DNA of 56,620 bases from Clostridiales bacterium. GTDB taxonomy: Bacteria > Bacillota > Clostridia > Christensenellales > Aristaeellaceae. The stretch spans positions 1 through 56,620 of the forward strand of contig JAAYUF010000145.1 of assembly GCA_012517815.1 (NCBI GenBank), read 5' to 3'. The position numbers and the translations under genes were made by a program. The notes under the pieces were generated by a model. It saw nothing but the letters and a program-made list of their open reading frames with translations. It was not told the DNA's origin and did not search any database. Below are positions 27,356 through 35,870 of the stretch, one piece after another (position 1 is the stretch's first letter; each line of letters begins with the position of its first letter).

Positions 27356-27570
27356 ACGATCACCGCCTGTCCGAGAACTGCCGTTGCCCGACCGCAGAGG
27401 ACGAGCGGAGCATGGGGCGCTGAGCGGGAAACGGATCGGCGCTCGGTGAATGATAAGGCATCATGTAACCTATTCGGTATCCGCACAGCGCTTTCCTTTT
27501 TTTGCTGAAACCGAGTACCGCGGCAACGCGATGGCGCTGCGACACGCGGCCGTCTGTCCCAATCCCCCCG

Positions 27571-27745
27571 CCGCGGCCGAACCGGGTCAGGGGCGCCGGG
27601 GGGAGCTTGCGGCCGGCGGCCGCTTTGGCGAAGCCGAGAGCGAGCCGTAGGAGAGAGGTTCGCGGGAGCGGGGCACGGCCGTGCACTGTTAGCCGATGAA
27701 ACCTGCCGGGAACAACCTCCGCGGGGTTTATGGCGGCGGAGGCGC
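27571..27745 (+). repeat. Dispersed repeat B, copy 2
   Basis: Related to 22085-22256: shared AACCGGGTCAGGGGCGCCGG, GCGGCCGCTTTGGCGAAGCC, GAAACCT then CCGGGAACAACC, and a GGCGGCGGAGGCG end. Both copies lead directly into repeat A sequence, so B and A are probably modules of one element. Confidence 0.6.
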
Positions 27746-27752
27746 ATAAAAC

Positions 27753-27831
27753 CCCATGCCGCAGCCCTTTGCCAAAGCGAGCGAACAGTCCGCAGGGCGA
27801 TGAGAAAAGCGGTTTTTCGCATAGTATGGGT
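27753..27831 (+). repeat. Dispersed repeat A, partial copy 3
   Basis: The block CTTTGCCAAAGCGAGCGAAC, then AGTCCGCAGGGCGATGAG and TATGGGTTTC, matches the right half of the full copies with more changes. Confidence 0.65.
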
Positions 27832-27844
27832 TTCATGACAAACG

Positions 27845-27872
27845 AACGCGCGGTGGTCAGCCGCGCGTTTTT
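27845..27872. terminator. Possible bidirectional terminator
   Basis: AACGCGCGG (27845-27853) pairs perfectly with CCGCGCGTT (27861-27869) and is followed by TTT on the + strand. No + strand gene is seen upstream. On the - strand it lies about 215 bases beyond the glycyl radical enzyme stop, where its tail (TTCGTTTG) is weaker. Confidence 0.5.
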
Positions 27873-28084
27873 GCGTCCGTATCGGTTTTTTCGCTTGATA
27901 CCCGGGATCGAGAGAGCTGCACGGTATTGGTTTGTCGCAGGCTACGCGCCTTTGGAGAAGGGGATCGGGTTACACGACGGCCGTTGGGAAAGAGGCATGC
28001 GGTTTCGCCGCGCCATACGGGCCGCCGCACAGGCTGCGCGAATCCCGCGGAGGAACCCGCGACGGTTCGACGCGAACAGCGCCG

Positions 28085-30274
28085 TCAGGACGCGTTCGCG
28101 CTGACGATGCGGTCCACCACCAGCTGGCGGAACTCCGGCGAGAGGGTGATGAAGTAAGCGGTGAAACCCGTGACGCGCACCACCAGATCGGGGTACAGCT
28201 CCGGCTGCCTGTGCGCGGCGCGGATGGTATCCGCGTCCACAATATTGACGTTGATGAGCGTTCCGCCGCGTTGCAGGTGCGTGCGCAGCAGCGCGATCAC
28301 CTTTTCCACGCCGCCCTCGTCGGCGGTGATGCCGGGGTCCAGCTCCATCTGGAAGGGGCTGGTGTTGCCCATGCCGCACTGGGCGGCGAGGATCGCTTCG
28401 CTGAGCGTGGTCATCGCGCCGTTGGGCACGGAGCCGGGCATGGGGTTGGCGCCGTGGTTAATCTGCGAGCCTGCCTTGCGGCCGTCCGGCGTAGCTCCCA
28501 CGAGCTTGCCAAACAGGATGGTTTTCGACCAGCTGAACATACCGGGAATGAAGATTTCGCCTTCCTTCGCGCGCTGGCGGATCACCAGATCGGCAAACTC
28601 TCCGCACAGGGTGCGCACCCAGCGTTCGCCCAGCGAGTTCCACTGCCCGAACTTCGGCGCGGCCTTGAGCACGGCCTGAACGTAACAACCCTGCGTGCCT
28701 TCGAAATCGGATGCAAGCGCTTCCTCCACCTGCGCCCAGGTCAGGGTACGGTCGTTTTCCACGCAGGTTTCCAGAGCGGCGAAGCTGTCCGCGGCGACGG
28801 CGACGCCGGAACCGTCGACGCCGATGTTGTAGTATTGCATGCTGTGGTCGGAAGCGTCGCGCCCGGTTTCGACGGGGCCGACGCTCATGAGGTTTAGGAA
28901 CAGCTCGGGGTTGTTTTCGTGGTTCAGCCGCAGGTGCATGTCGGTCGTATCGGCAATCACCTGCAGGACGATCGAAAGATGCCGCCGGTACAGGCCGTGG
29001 AGCCGCGCGACGCTGCGTTCACCGGAAGCGAACATCTCCCGCAAGGCGACCTCGAACACTTTGGCCATGTTGACCTTGATGCTGTCGTTAAGCGGATACT
29101 CAACGCCGGGGATGGCCATCCAGTTGCAGCCCACCGCGATGCGCCTTCGGGCCAGCTCCGGGGTAAACCCGCGCCGCACAAACCCGTCGACCAGCGACTG
29201 GTCGCCCGAAAAGCGGGGCCAGCCGTTTTTGTGCTTGAACAGCAATGCCACACAGCGGCGGAAAAAGTCTTCCGGCAACCCGTCGTGCACCCGCACGGTG
29301 AGGTTCGCGGCGACGTTGAGGCGGTCCGCGGCCTCCAAAATGAGCCAGGAAACCCGGCTGACCATGTCCCGCCCCGATTCGTCCGGCCCGCCCAGCTGGT
29401 AATACTTCGTATCGCTCATCAGAAGGCCGCCGATATAGAACACCGCGTCCTCATCGTCGATCAGCCCCAGCGCCGTATCCCGCTCGTAATAAGGCCTCAG
29501 CACCTCGTCCAGCTGGCCGCCCGCGCCCTCGCGGTTGAAGCTGCGGCCGAAAATGTTATACCAGCTGATTGTCTGGCACGCTTCCCGAAGCGTCGCGGGC
29601 GGGGAAAGTCGCACGGCCTCGTTGGCGCGCAGCATGTTTTCCAGATTGTCCTTAAGCAGCGGGTCGGTTTCGGCGGCCGCCTTTTCCCGGATGCAGGCAA
29701 TGGTGCGGTCGATCCACCCGATGCAGGTATCCAGAAACAGCAGCTCCGCGCGGTAAAACTCGCGCTGCTCTTCCGTCTGACGGTTGAGGGCGGCGTAACG
29801 CTCCACCTTCTCCCGCAGACCGCCCCAGCCCAGCGCCAGCGCGATGCGCATGTCGCCGCAGAAATGGTGCATCTGCCCCAGCCCGTGGTCGATACCATAG
29901 CGGTCAATCAGCGCCTGATAGGGGGACAAATCCCAGCTTTGGTGCCAGCGGAGCTTGCGAAACTTTTGCAGAATGCGGTGAAAATTGCCCGCCATGGCGC
30001 TTTGGGGTACGACGACCGGCGGAAAGGACGCGACCATGTCGCGGTAGTTTTCCGACCAGCCCCGGTAGCCGTGAAAATCGCCGTTGGGCGTATCGCCCAC
30101 GGGTTTCCAGGCGTAATTCTCCGGGGGCACGAGAAAGTGGTAATCGTCCTCATCGGTATAGCCGTAACGGGCGATTTTCTTCTTGGTTTCCTCGATTTTC
30201 GCGTCATGCATCGACTGGAGCCACGAGGTGTACAGCTCGCGTTTGGCCTGCGGCGACAGTTCCCTGATGGTCAC
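28085..30274 (-). CDS. Glycyl radical enzyme with atypical active site
   Basis: 729 residues of the pyruvate formate-lyase-like superfamily. The glycyl radical loop is 'RVTGFTAYFI' (Gly703), 27 residues from the C-terminus as expected. The thiyl loop is 'AVGCNWMAIPGVEYPLND' with Cys383. Most dehydratase and lyase members have Gly-Cys-x-Glu here; this one has Trp385 in place of Glu and Asn384 next to the Cys, so chemistry or substrate should differ from known diol dehydratases and choline lyase. The GTG at 30274 is chosen because GGAGG (30283-30287) is 7-8 bases ahead; the ATG two codons earlier is too close. It is last in a five-gene operon with its activase just upstream. Confidence 0.9.
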   Translation of the reverse strand: MTIRELSPQAKRELYTSWLQSMHDAKIEETKKKIARYGYTDEDDYHFLVPPENYAWKPVGDTPNGDFHGYRGWSENYRDMVASFPPVVVPQSAMAGNFHRILQKFRKLRWHQSWDLSPYQALIDRYGIDHGLGQMHHFCGDMRIALALGWGGLREKVERYAALNRQTEEQREFYRAELLFLDTCIGWIDRTIACIREKAAAETDPLLKDNLENMLRANEAVRLSPPATLREACQTISWYNIFGRSFNREGAGGQLDEVLRPYYERDTALGLIDDEDAVFYIGGLLMSDTKYYQLGGPDESGRDMVSRVSWLILEAADRLNVAANLTVRVHDGLPEDFFRRCVALLFKHKNGWPRFSGDQSLVDGFVRRGFTPELARRRIAVGCNWMAIPGVEYPLNDSIKVNMAKVFEVALREMFASGERSVARLHGLYRRHLSIVLQVIADTTDMHLRLNHENNPELFLNLMSVGPVETGRDASDHSMQYYNIGVDGSGVAVAADSFAALETCVENDRTLTWAQVEEALASDFEGTQGCYVQAVLKAAPKFGQWNSLGERWVRTLCGEFADLVIRQRAKEGEIFIPGMFSWSKTILFGKLVGATPDGRKAGSQINHGANPMPGSVPNGAMTTLSEAILAAQCGMGNTSPFQMELDPGITADEGGVEKVIALLRTHLQRGGTLINVNIVDADTIRAAHRQPELYPDLVVRVTGFTAYFITLSPEFRQLVVDRIVSANAS

Positions 30275-30285
30275 GGCCATCCCTC

Positions 30286-31095
30286 CTAACGGTACGAAAC
30301 GGGCACGCCGTGCCCGGCGGCGGTGTCCCGCAGCCTTTCCAGCGTTGCGCGGGGCAGCGGCCGCAGGCCCGGCAGCGCGTAAGTCATGCCAAGCGCGGCG
30401 TACTTGGGTTCCCCCAGCGGGTTATAATTGAGCAGCTCGTAAGCGCGGACATTCCCCAACCCTCCAAGGAAAGCGGCGATGGCGGCCACGTTTTCCGCCG
30501 TAGCGGTGCAACCGGGAATCAGCGGCGTGCGCACCTCGGCGGGCACGCCCAGTGCGGCCAGCCTGCGCGCATTTGCCAGCACGGGCTTGTTCGAAACGCC
30601 GGTCCAGTCGCGGTGGAGGCGATCGTCCATCGCCTTGAGATCGTAATAGACGATGTCCAGTACGGGCAGCAGCGCCTCCAGGCGCGCAAAGGGCAGCGAC
30701 AGGTTGGTTTCGATGGCGGTGCGGATGCCGGCCTCACGGCAGAGCGCGAGCAGTTCCGCGCTGAACGCGGCTTGCAGGAGCGGTTCGCCGCCGGAGAGAG
30801 TCACGCCGCCGCCAGAGGCGAGGTAATAGGGGAGATCGGAAAGCAGTTCCTCAAACACCGCCTGCGCCGTGGCTTCCCGGCCGAGGGTCACGCGCGCGCC
30901 GGTGGGGCAGCGGTCGCAATGCCCGCAGTGGATGCACTTTTCCGGGTATACAGCCTGCTGCGGTTGCGGCAGCAGCGTTTCCGGGTTGTGGCACCACAGG
31001 CAGCGCATGTTGCAGCCCTTGAGGAACACCGTGGTGCGGATGCCTTCGCCGTCGGTGAGGCTGAACTTCTGAATATCGGTGATGATTCCCGTCAT
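30286..31095 (-). CDS. Glycyl radical enzyme activating enzyme (radical SAM)
   Basis: 269 residues. The radical-SAM motif 'GCNMRCLWCHNPE' lies at about 27-39, preceded by 'FSLTDGEGIRTTVFLKG', the activase signature. One extra cysteine set, 'CIHCGHCDRCPTGA', should hold a single auxiliary [4Fe-4S] cluster; many glycyl radical activases have two. 'SGGGVTLSGGEPLLQ' is the SAM-binding stretch. It generates the Gly703 radical on the adjacent enzyme. ATG at 31095 has AAAGGATGG; its first bases overlap the cupin stop by 4, showing coupling. Confidence 0.95.
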   Translation of the reverse strand: MTGIITDIQKFSLTDGEGIRTTVFLKGCNMRCLWCHNPETLLPQPQQAVYPEKCIHCGHCDRCPTGARVTLGREATAQAVFEELLSDLPYYLASGGGVTLSGGEPLLQAAFSAELLALCREAGIRTAIETNLSLPFARLEALLPVLDIVYYDLKAMDDRLHRDWTGVSNKPVLANARRLAALGVPAEVRTPLIPGCTATAENVAAIAAFLGGLGNVRAYELLNYNPLGEPKYAALGMTYALPGLRPLPRATLERLRDTAAGHGVPVSYR

Positions 31096-31514
31096 GGGCG
31101 TCCATCCTTTGGCCCACGCGCCCATCGGGGCAGGATTCCCGGCGCGATGGGCAGCTTGGGCGAGTTGTCGACGCTGGTATCGTCGTTTTCGGTAATCAGT
31201 ACGGAGGTATCCTCCCCGGTTTCGATGGCGTGCCAGACGCCCCTGCGCACGTTGTAAACCTTGCAAGGCTCCAGCGGCACCAACGCGACCGTTCCGGCGC
31301 TGTCGGGGCCACCGTCGCCGATGTAGAGCGCGGCTTCGCCTTTCAGCAGGGTAAAGGTTTCGTCGGTGAGCAGGTGACGCTCCAACTGGGTGATGTTTTC
31401 CCGGCGGAAGCGCGCGTGCGTGTTGAGCACCGCCACGCGCCAGGCCCCGAAGGAAACGACCGGCCTGTAGTTTTCATCCGTGTGTTCCCGGATCTGGAGC
31501 AGACGCTCGTCCAT
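31092..31514 (-). CDS. Small cupin-fold protein
   Basis: 140 residues. The cupin core reads 'RHLLTDETFTLLKGEAALYIG' (motif 1 region with His and Glu) and 'LEPCKVYNVRRGVWHAIETG' (motif 2 with His). It resembles sugar-isomerase or mutarotase-type cupins and small regulatory cupins; the metal set is incomplete by eye. ATG at 31514 has GGAGG 8 bases ahead. It lies between the second Gfo/Idh gene and the activase. It probably binds or epimerises the pathway sugar derivative (inference). Confidence 0.75.
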   Translation of the reverse strand: MDERLLQIREHTDENYRPVVSFGAWRVAVLNTHARFRRENITQLERHLLTDETFTLLKGEAALYIGDGGPDSAGTVALVPLEPCKVYNVRRGVWHAIETGEDTSVLITENDDTSVDNSPKLPIAPGILPRWARGPKDGRP

Positions 31515-31557
31515 GCCGGTCGCCTCCTGTCGGTTGATGCCTGGCCGAGGCTGCCGT

Positions 31558-32670
31558 TCAGCCGATTTGCCAGTGGAGATTGTTCACCAGTTCCACCTTG
31601 CCGTTATCCGCGCTGCGCAGGCCCGCGTCCAGGATGGCGAGCGCCTCAAGGTTAAACTCGGGAAGCGCCGTGTAGTGAAGCGGTTCGCCGGTTTCCCGGT
31701 GGTGCACGTAGGCGCCGGCGACGTCCGTGAGTTCCGGCGGCAGCGGATCGTTCCGGATCTCTTCCACGGTGTTGTCCTCGCGATAGAGGAGCACCTTGCC
31801 GGTCTTGTAGTCGCCGACAATCGCGCCGTGTTCACCGTAGACGATGGGGCTTTTGAACGTGTGGTTCACGGTGGTCCAGGTGCCTTCCAGCACCGCGTAG
31901 CAGTGGGGGAAGCGTACGAACATGGCGCTGTTGTCCTCCGCGTCGCCCAGCAGGGTCATGCTGTTGACGCGCATGCCGGAGGCGGCCGTCGCGGATTCGC
32001 CCGCGTACCAGTAGCTCAGCACGCTGCCGTAGCAGCAGTAATCCGCCATGGCGCCACCGCCGCACTCGTGCCGGTGCCACCAGGTGGCGGCCTTGTCCGC
32101 CTCGCTCATGGGCTCCGCCGTCTGTTCGATCTTGTGCCTGGCGCCCCGCCCGAGGGGGCCGGTGTGGCCCATGCGGGTCTTGATTTCCAGCACGCGGCCG
32201 ATATCCCCGCGGTCGATCATGGTTTTGATCATCTGCATGCCGGGGTTCCAGGTGACGGGCCAGTTGACCATCAGCCGCACGCCGTGCGTCTGCGCGGCGC
32301 GCGCCATCCGAAGGCCGTCGGACAGGCTGGTCGCCATCGGCTTTTCAATGCAGATATCGATGCCCAGCGCGGCGCAGGTTTCGGTAATTTCCACATGGTA
32401 GGCGTTTTCGCTGTTGACCACGCACAGGTCGGGCTTCTGGGTGGCGAGCATCTCCTTCCAGTCCCCGTAGACGGGGATGGAGAATTTCTCACTGCAGTAC
32501 CGGATGTTCCATTCGCGCGTGTAGGGCGCGCCGCGCTTGAGTTCCGGGTGAAGCGGCGCGGTATCGGCGCAACCGACCAGCTCGATCTGCGGATGCTCGG
32601 CAAAGTGCGCGGCCACATCGTTAATGTGCACATGGGCGAACCCCACGATGCAAACGCGGTAGGTGTTCAT
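31558..32670 (-). CDS. Gfo/Idh/MocA oxidoreductase 1
   Basis: 370 residues. The NAD(P) fold starts at 'YRVCIVGFAHVHINDVAAHF', and the dinucleotide loop is unusual ('GFAHVH' instead of Gly-x-Gly-x-x-Gly). The catalytic 'EKPMATS' is near residue 110 and 'GGGAMADYCCYGS' near 220. The second Gfo/Idh domain follows. The family oxidises or epimerises sugars, inositols and sugar acids. It overlaps the upstream gene by 4 bases (ATGA), so they are translated together. The atypical first loop may change cofactor use. Confidence 0.88.
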   Translation of the reverse strand: MNTYRVCIVGFAHVHINDVAAHFAEHPQIELVGCADTAPLHPELKRGAPYTREWNIRYCSEKFSIPVYGDWKEMLATQKPDLCVVNSENAYHVEITETCAALGIDICIEKPMATSLSDGLRMARAAQTHGVRLMVNWPVTWNPGMQMIKTMIDRGDIGRVLEIKTRMGHTGPLGRGARHKIEQTAEPMSEADKAATWWHRHECGGGAMADYCCYGSVLSYWYAGESATAASGMRVNSMTLLGDAEDNSAMFVRFPHCYAVLEGTWTTVNHTFKSPIVYGEHGAIVGDYKTGKVLLYREDNTVEEIRNDPLPPELTDVAGAYVHHRETGEPLHYTALPEFNLEALAILDAGLRSADNGKVELVNNLHWQIG

Positions 32671-33794
32671 ACGGGATACCCCTCCAATTCATCGGTGCGC
32701 ACTTCGCGGTTTTCTTCCGCGGAGCGGTAGTAGGCCTCGATGGCGGCCACGACGTTGAGCGTTTCTTCGGGCTTCACGCGCGGGTCCTCCAGCCCTTCCA
32801 GAACGCGGTACACATGCTCGTACATGTAGTAGTGGGCGTCAAAGGGGCGCTCGGCATAGGGGCGGTTGTCAAAGTACTTCAGCCTGGTTTCGCCCTGATA
32901 GTGGCCCACGTTTTGGTACAGGGTCGTCTGCTCCACATCCAGGCCGCCCTCGTCGCCGCACAGGATGATGTGCTTGCCGGTGGGCTGGTTGAGCGCCCAG
33001 GTGAACTTGAAGTTGACGCCGAAGTTGCCCGCGAGGCGCATGAACCCCACGGCGCAATCCTCCACGCTGAACTCCGCGGCCTGGTAGGGGCGCGGGGTGA
33101 AGGTGCCGCTGTACGCGCCGCTTTCCTTGATGGAGAGCAGCACGTTCTCCCCTTTTTTAGCGAGCACATCGAACGACTTGCCCGAAACGGCTTCTACGCG
33201 GGGGTTGCCGGCCATCCAGAGCAGAGAGTCCAGAAAGTGTACGCCCAGGTCGCAGAACGGACCGCCGCCGTTCTCTTTCTGCATATGGAACATGCCCCAC
33301 GTGGGGATGCCGAAGCGCCGGACAAAGCTCAGGTCCGCGAAGTACAGCCGGCCCAGCAGCCCCTTGCGCACGATATCGGAAGCGAAATCCATGTCCGCGC
33401 TCCACCGGCGGGACTGGCAGGGGAACAGCAGCTTGCCCTGCGCTTTGGCGACGGCAAACATTTCGGCCGCTTCCCGATAGGTCAGCGCCAGCGGCTTTTC
33501 GCACATGACGTGCGCGCCGGCGTTGAGGGCCGCGATGCTCCAATCGTGGTGGCGGTTGGGTGTGCAAATGCTCACCCAATCGGGCTTCAGCTCGTCCAGC
33601 ATCTTTTGCGGATCCTCGTACCACGCGGGCACGTGGTAACGCTCCGCCGTTTCCCGGGCGGCCTGCGCGCGGATATCCGCGACGCCCACCACCTCCACCA
33701 TCCCTTGATCCCGAAGCGGCGCGAGCGCCGGCAAGTGCGCGGCGTTGCAGATCATGCCGTTGCCGATGATCGCCAGCCGATAGGTGCGACCCAT
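32667..33794 (-). CDS. Gfo/Idh/MocA oxidoreductase 2
   Basis: 375 residues. 'LAIIGNGMICNAAHLPAL' gives the NAD(P) loop, 'VSICTPNRHHDWSIAALNAG' and 'HVMCEKPLALT' (catalytic Lys of the EKP motif) follow, and the C-terminal domain has 'GGGPFCDLGVHFLDSLLW' with the substrate His. It is first gene of the operon. ATG at 33794 is fixed by GGAGGG. Two different Gfo/Idh enzymes with a cupin and a glycyl radical enzyme suggest oxidation and re-reduction around a radical step on an inositol or sugar acid (inference). Confidence 0.9.
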   Translation of the reverse strand: MGRTYRLAIIGNGMICNAAHLPALAPLRDQGMVEVVGVADIRAQAARETAERYHVPAWYEDPQKMLDELKPDWVSICTPNRHHDWSIAALNAGAHVMCEKPLALTYREAAEMFAVAKAQGKLLFPCQSRRWSADMDFASDIVRKGLLGRLYFADLSFVRRFGIPTWGMFHMQKENGGGPFCDLGVHFLDSLLWMAGNPRVEAVSGKSFDVLAKKGENVLLSIKESGAYSGTFTPRPYQAAEFSVEDCAVGFMRLAGNFGVNFKFTWALNQPTGKHIILCGDEGGLDVEQTTLYQNVGHYQGETRLKYFDNRPYAERPFDAHYYMYEHVYRVLEGLEDPRVKPEETLNVVAAIEAYYRSAEENREVRTDELEGYPV

Positions 33795-33951
33795 ACCGAT
33801 CCCTCCAAACCCAGAATTGCGCCGCCACCAGGCGGCGGACAGCCTTACGCCCCGGACGGCGGGGGAGCGGCTCGCCCTGCCCTTTGGGGGCAGTTGCGCA
33901 AGGTTCCGCGCACCGTTCCCGGACATACCGCAGCAGGGGTTTTCTGTATGT

Positions 33952-33980
33952 AGCATAAGCGTTTCCGGCATCCCTCACAA
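33952..33980 (-). promoter_or_regulatory. Promoter of the glycyl radical enzyme operon
   Basis: On the - strand: -35 TTGTGA (33975-33980), 17 bases, -10 TATGCT (33952-33957). The -35 is within TTCGTATTGTGA. Transcription begins about 150 bases before the first gene. Confidence 0.5.
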
Positions 33981-34016
33981 TACGAAGACATCTTTCGCCA
34001 AATTGGGAGTTTGGTA

Positions 34017-34045
34017 TTGCGATACAAACAGAAGCGTGTTATAAT
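34017..34045 (+). promoter_or_regulatory. Promoter of sensor-HTH regulator A
   Basis: -35 TTGCGA (34017-34022), 17 bases, perfect -10 TATAAT (34040-34045). The -35 lies in an imperfect palindrome GTATTGCGATAC (34014-34025), a candidate operator for autoregulation and control of the divergent operon. Confidence 0.7.
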
Positions 34046-34098
34046 TTTTAGCCGGTTTTCATTGAAAACGGATGGGTTGCTCGTTGCAAGGAGGCCCT

Positions 34099-35238
34099 AT
34101 GATCGCGCACAGCGTAACGGTGATGCTGGACCCTGCCTGCGCCCACTCGGAGTGGCACAGCGAGATCATCCGCGGGATCCGCAAAAGCGCCGCCGCCACG
34201 CAAAGGACGGTGCAGGTGCTTGATTTGCCGCGCGGCGGCGGAACCGTGGACGAAAACCTGATCGATCCGGTAATCCTGACGGGGTTCTCGCTGGACACGC
34301 TCATGGAATCCATCCGGCAGCTTACGCAACGGCACAAGCGGATCATCCTCGCCGGCATCGATACGGACAGCCTCGCCAGCCAGGTCAGCTGCGTGACGCA
34401 CAGCCGCTCCCAGCAGACCGTGCAGCTGATCCGTTACCTGCAGGCCTGCGGACGCGAGCGCATCGCGCTGGTGGGCATCGGGCAGCACTCGATTAACGAT
34501 CTGGTCAAGGTGAGCACCGCGACCCGTTTTACCCAGCACCATCCGCACCCCATCACCCAGAACGATGTGTTTATGTGGAGCGGCCGGATGGAGGAGTGCT
34601 TTCGGGCGTTTCTCCCCGTCGCGGGCAGCTACGACGCTATCCTCTGCCCCAACGATTACGTGGCCCTGCTGGCCCTAAACCAGCTCAAGGCCCGCGGGGT
34701 CCGGGTGCCGCAGGATCTGTATCTGGTCAGCTTTTCCAACCTTGCCATCGGGCGCTTCTGCCAGCCGTCCATCACCACCATCACCATGGATTTTCTGGCG
34801 ATCGGCAAATACGCGTTTTCCATCTGGCAGCAACTGCAGACGCTGGGGGACAGCGAGCTTGTTTCCAAGATCATCGCGCCCAGCCGGCTGCTGGTGCGGG
34901 GGAGCACCGCTTTTCAGAAGCCGGAGGCGGAGGAGCACAGCGTAAAGCTGTGGGATGATCTGCAAAAGGATTTGTTCTACCGCGAGCCGGTAATCCGAAG
35001 CCTGATGCAGATTGAGAGCTGCCTGAACCGTCACGACGCGCTCGACCTGAAAATCATCGAAGGCATCCTGCAGGGGTTAAGCTACGAAGAGCTCACCGAA
35101 CGGCTGTATATCAGCTCCAGCGCTCTGCATTACCGGCTGACGAAACTCTACCGCGACCTTGGCTGCACGTCCCGTAAGGCCTTTGAGCAGACCATGCGCG
35201 CGGCCTACGGCGAGTTTGTCAACCCCGTGGAGGAATAG
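34099..35238 (+). CDS. Regulator A: LacI-type sensor with C-terminal HTH
   Basis: 379 residues. Residues about 1-275 look like a periplasmic-binding-protein-type sensor domain ('VTVMLDPACAHSEWHSEIIRG', 'KRIILAGIDTD', 'ERIALVGIG', 'YDAILCPNDYVALLALNQLK', 'DLYLVSFSNLAIGRF'), as in LacI regulators but without an N-terminal HTH. The C-terminus carries an HTH of LuxR/PucR style ('LSYEELTERLYISSSALHYRL', about 330-350). So the DNA-binding domain is at the opposite end from LacI. It probably senses a sugar or sugar acid and controls the divergent glycyl radical enzyme operon. ATG at 34099 has AAGGAGG. A paralogue lies at 52052. Confidence 0.85.
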   Translation: MIAHSVTVMLDPACAHSEWHSEIIRGIRKSAAATQRTVQVLDLPRGGGTVDENLIDPVILTGFSLDTLMESIRQLTQRHKRIILAGIDTDSLASQVSCVTHSRSQQTVQLIRYLQACGRERIALVGIGQHSINDLVKVSTATRFTQHHPHPITQNDVFMWSGRMEECFRAFLPVAGSYDAILCPNDYVALLALNQLKARGVRVPQDLYLVSFSNLAIGRFCQPSITTITMDFLAIGKYAFSIWQQLQTLGDSELVSKIIAPSRLLVRGSTAFQKPEAEEHSVKLWDDLQKDLFYREPVIRSLMQIESCLNRHDALDLKIIEGILQGLSYEELTERLYISSSALHYRLTKLYRDLGCTSRKAFEQTMRAAYGEFVNPVEE

Positions 35239-35619
35239 CCAAACGGGAGGAAAGCCCCCGGAGCATGGATTAACAGCCTCTAGAGCGCGAAAGAGAGCGG
35301 CTGCGCCCACCATGACCGCGCAGGCCAGCCCGTTACGATTGCCTGTCCGGGGCGATGCATTTTTAACTGAAGCCCTTGATTCGGATGGGCAGACGGTAGG
35401 AGCGTGCGGATACGGCAGGGCGTTTCAGCAGCCTGAAGCAGGCGTGCTGCGACTGTGCAGCCCGCCGAACGGGTACCGTGACGACGCGATCGGTTGCGGA
35501 ATCCGGCCATGATAAACCGCTTGCGGAACGAACGGCGCCGGAAGGGCCAACCGCGGTGCCCACAGGGAATCCGCCGGTTGCGTGCGGCCAACCGCCACAA
35601 CCCGTAATCCGCGCCCTGC
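35239..35619. other. Gene-free stretch after regulator A
   Basis: No coding frame, repeat or clear terminator was recognised before the hairpin at 35620. Confidence 0.5.
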
Positions 35620-35648
35620 AGAGCCCCCGGCCGTCGGCCGGGGGCTCT
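35620..35648. repeat. Hairpin, first of two identical copies
   Basis: 13-base arms AGAGCCCCCGGCC and GGCCGGGGGCTCT around GTC. The same 29 bases recur at 35818-35846. No T-run follows on the + strand beyond GGTTGTT. It may serve as a factor-dependent or bidirectional terminator between converging units. Confidence 0.85.
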
Positions 35649-35655
35649 GGTTGTT

Positions 35656-35802
35656 CAAGAACCCATGCAATATACAGCGCCGCTCGCCTCATAGCCCTTC
35701 GGGCTGTTCGCTCGCTTTGGCAAAATGCATCGGCATAAGGCTATGGGGCTCCGCCCTAAACCCCGCAAGGGCTTTTCCCTGGACCCAATGCCGCTGTGGC
35801 GG
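35656..35802 (-). repeat. Dispersed repeat A, full-length copy 4
   Basis: The reverse complement aligns with 18321-18466 from end to end. This copy sits between two identical 29-base hairpins, which could mark insertion of the element with duplication of its target, or be part of the element. Confidence 0.82.
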
Positions 35803-35817
35803 TGGTTTTTAGCAGTA

Positions 35818-35846
35818 AGAGCCCCCGGCCGTCGGCCGGGGGCTCT
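35818..35846. repeat. Hairpin, second identical copy
   Basis: Identical to 35620-35648. Read on the - strand it follows the FAD oxidoreductase stop by 24 bases and could end operon 2. Confidence 0.85.
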
Positions 35847-35870
35847 GTATCAGGCAACCATGATCCTCAT

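Larger units (their letters stand above)
27356..28084. other. Gene-free stretch of about 730 bases with repeats
   Basis: It contains repeat B (27571-27745), a partial repeat A (27753-27831) and a hairpin at 27845-27872. Open frames in the rest have no family resemblance. It is bounded by two - strand genes. Confidence 0.6.

Noticed and set aside
30275-30280. ATG as start of the glycyl radical enzyme
   Set aside because: GGAGG ends only one or two bases before it; the GTG two codons later has proper spacing.
35620-35846. Insertion sequence
   Set aside because: No transposase frame and only about 150 bases between the hairpins; described as a repeat instead.
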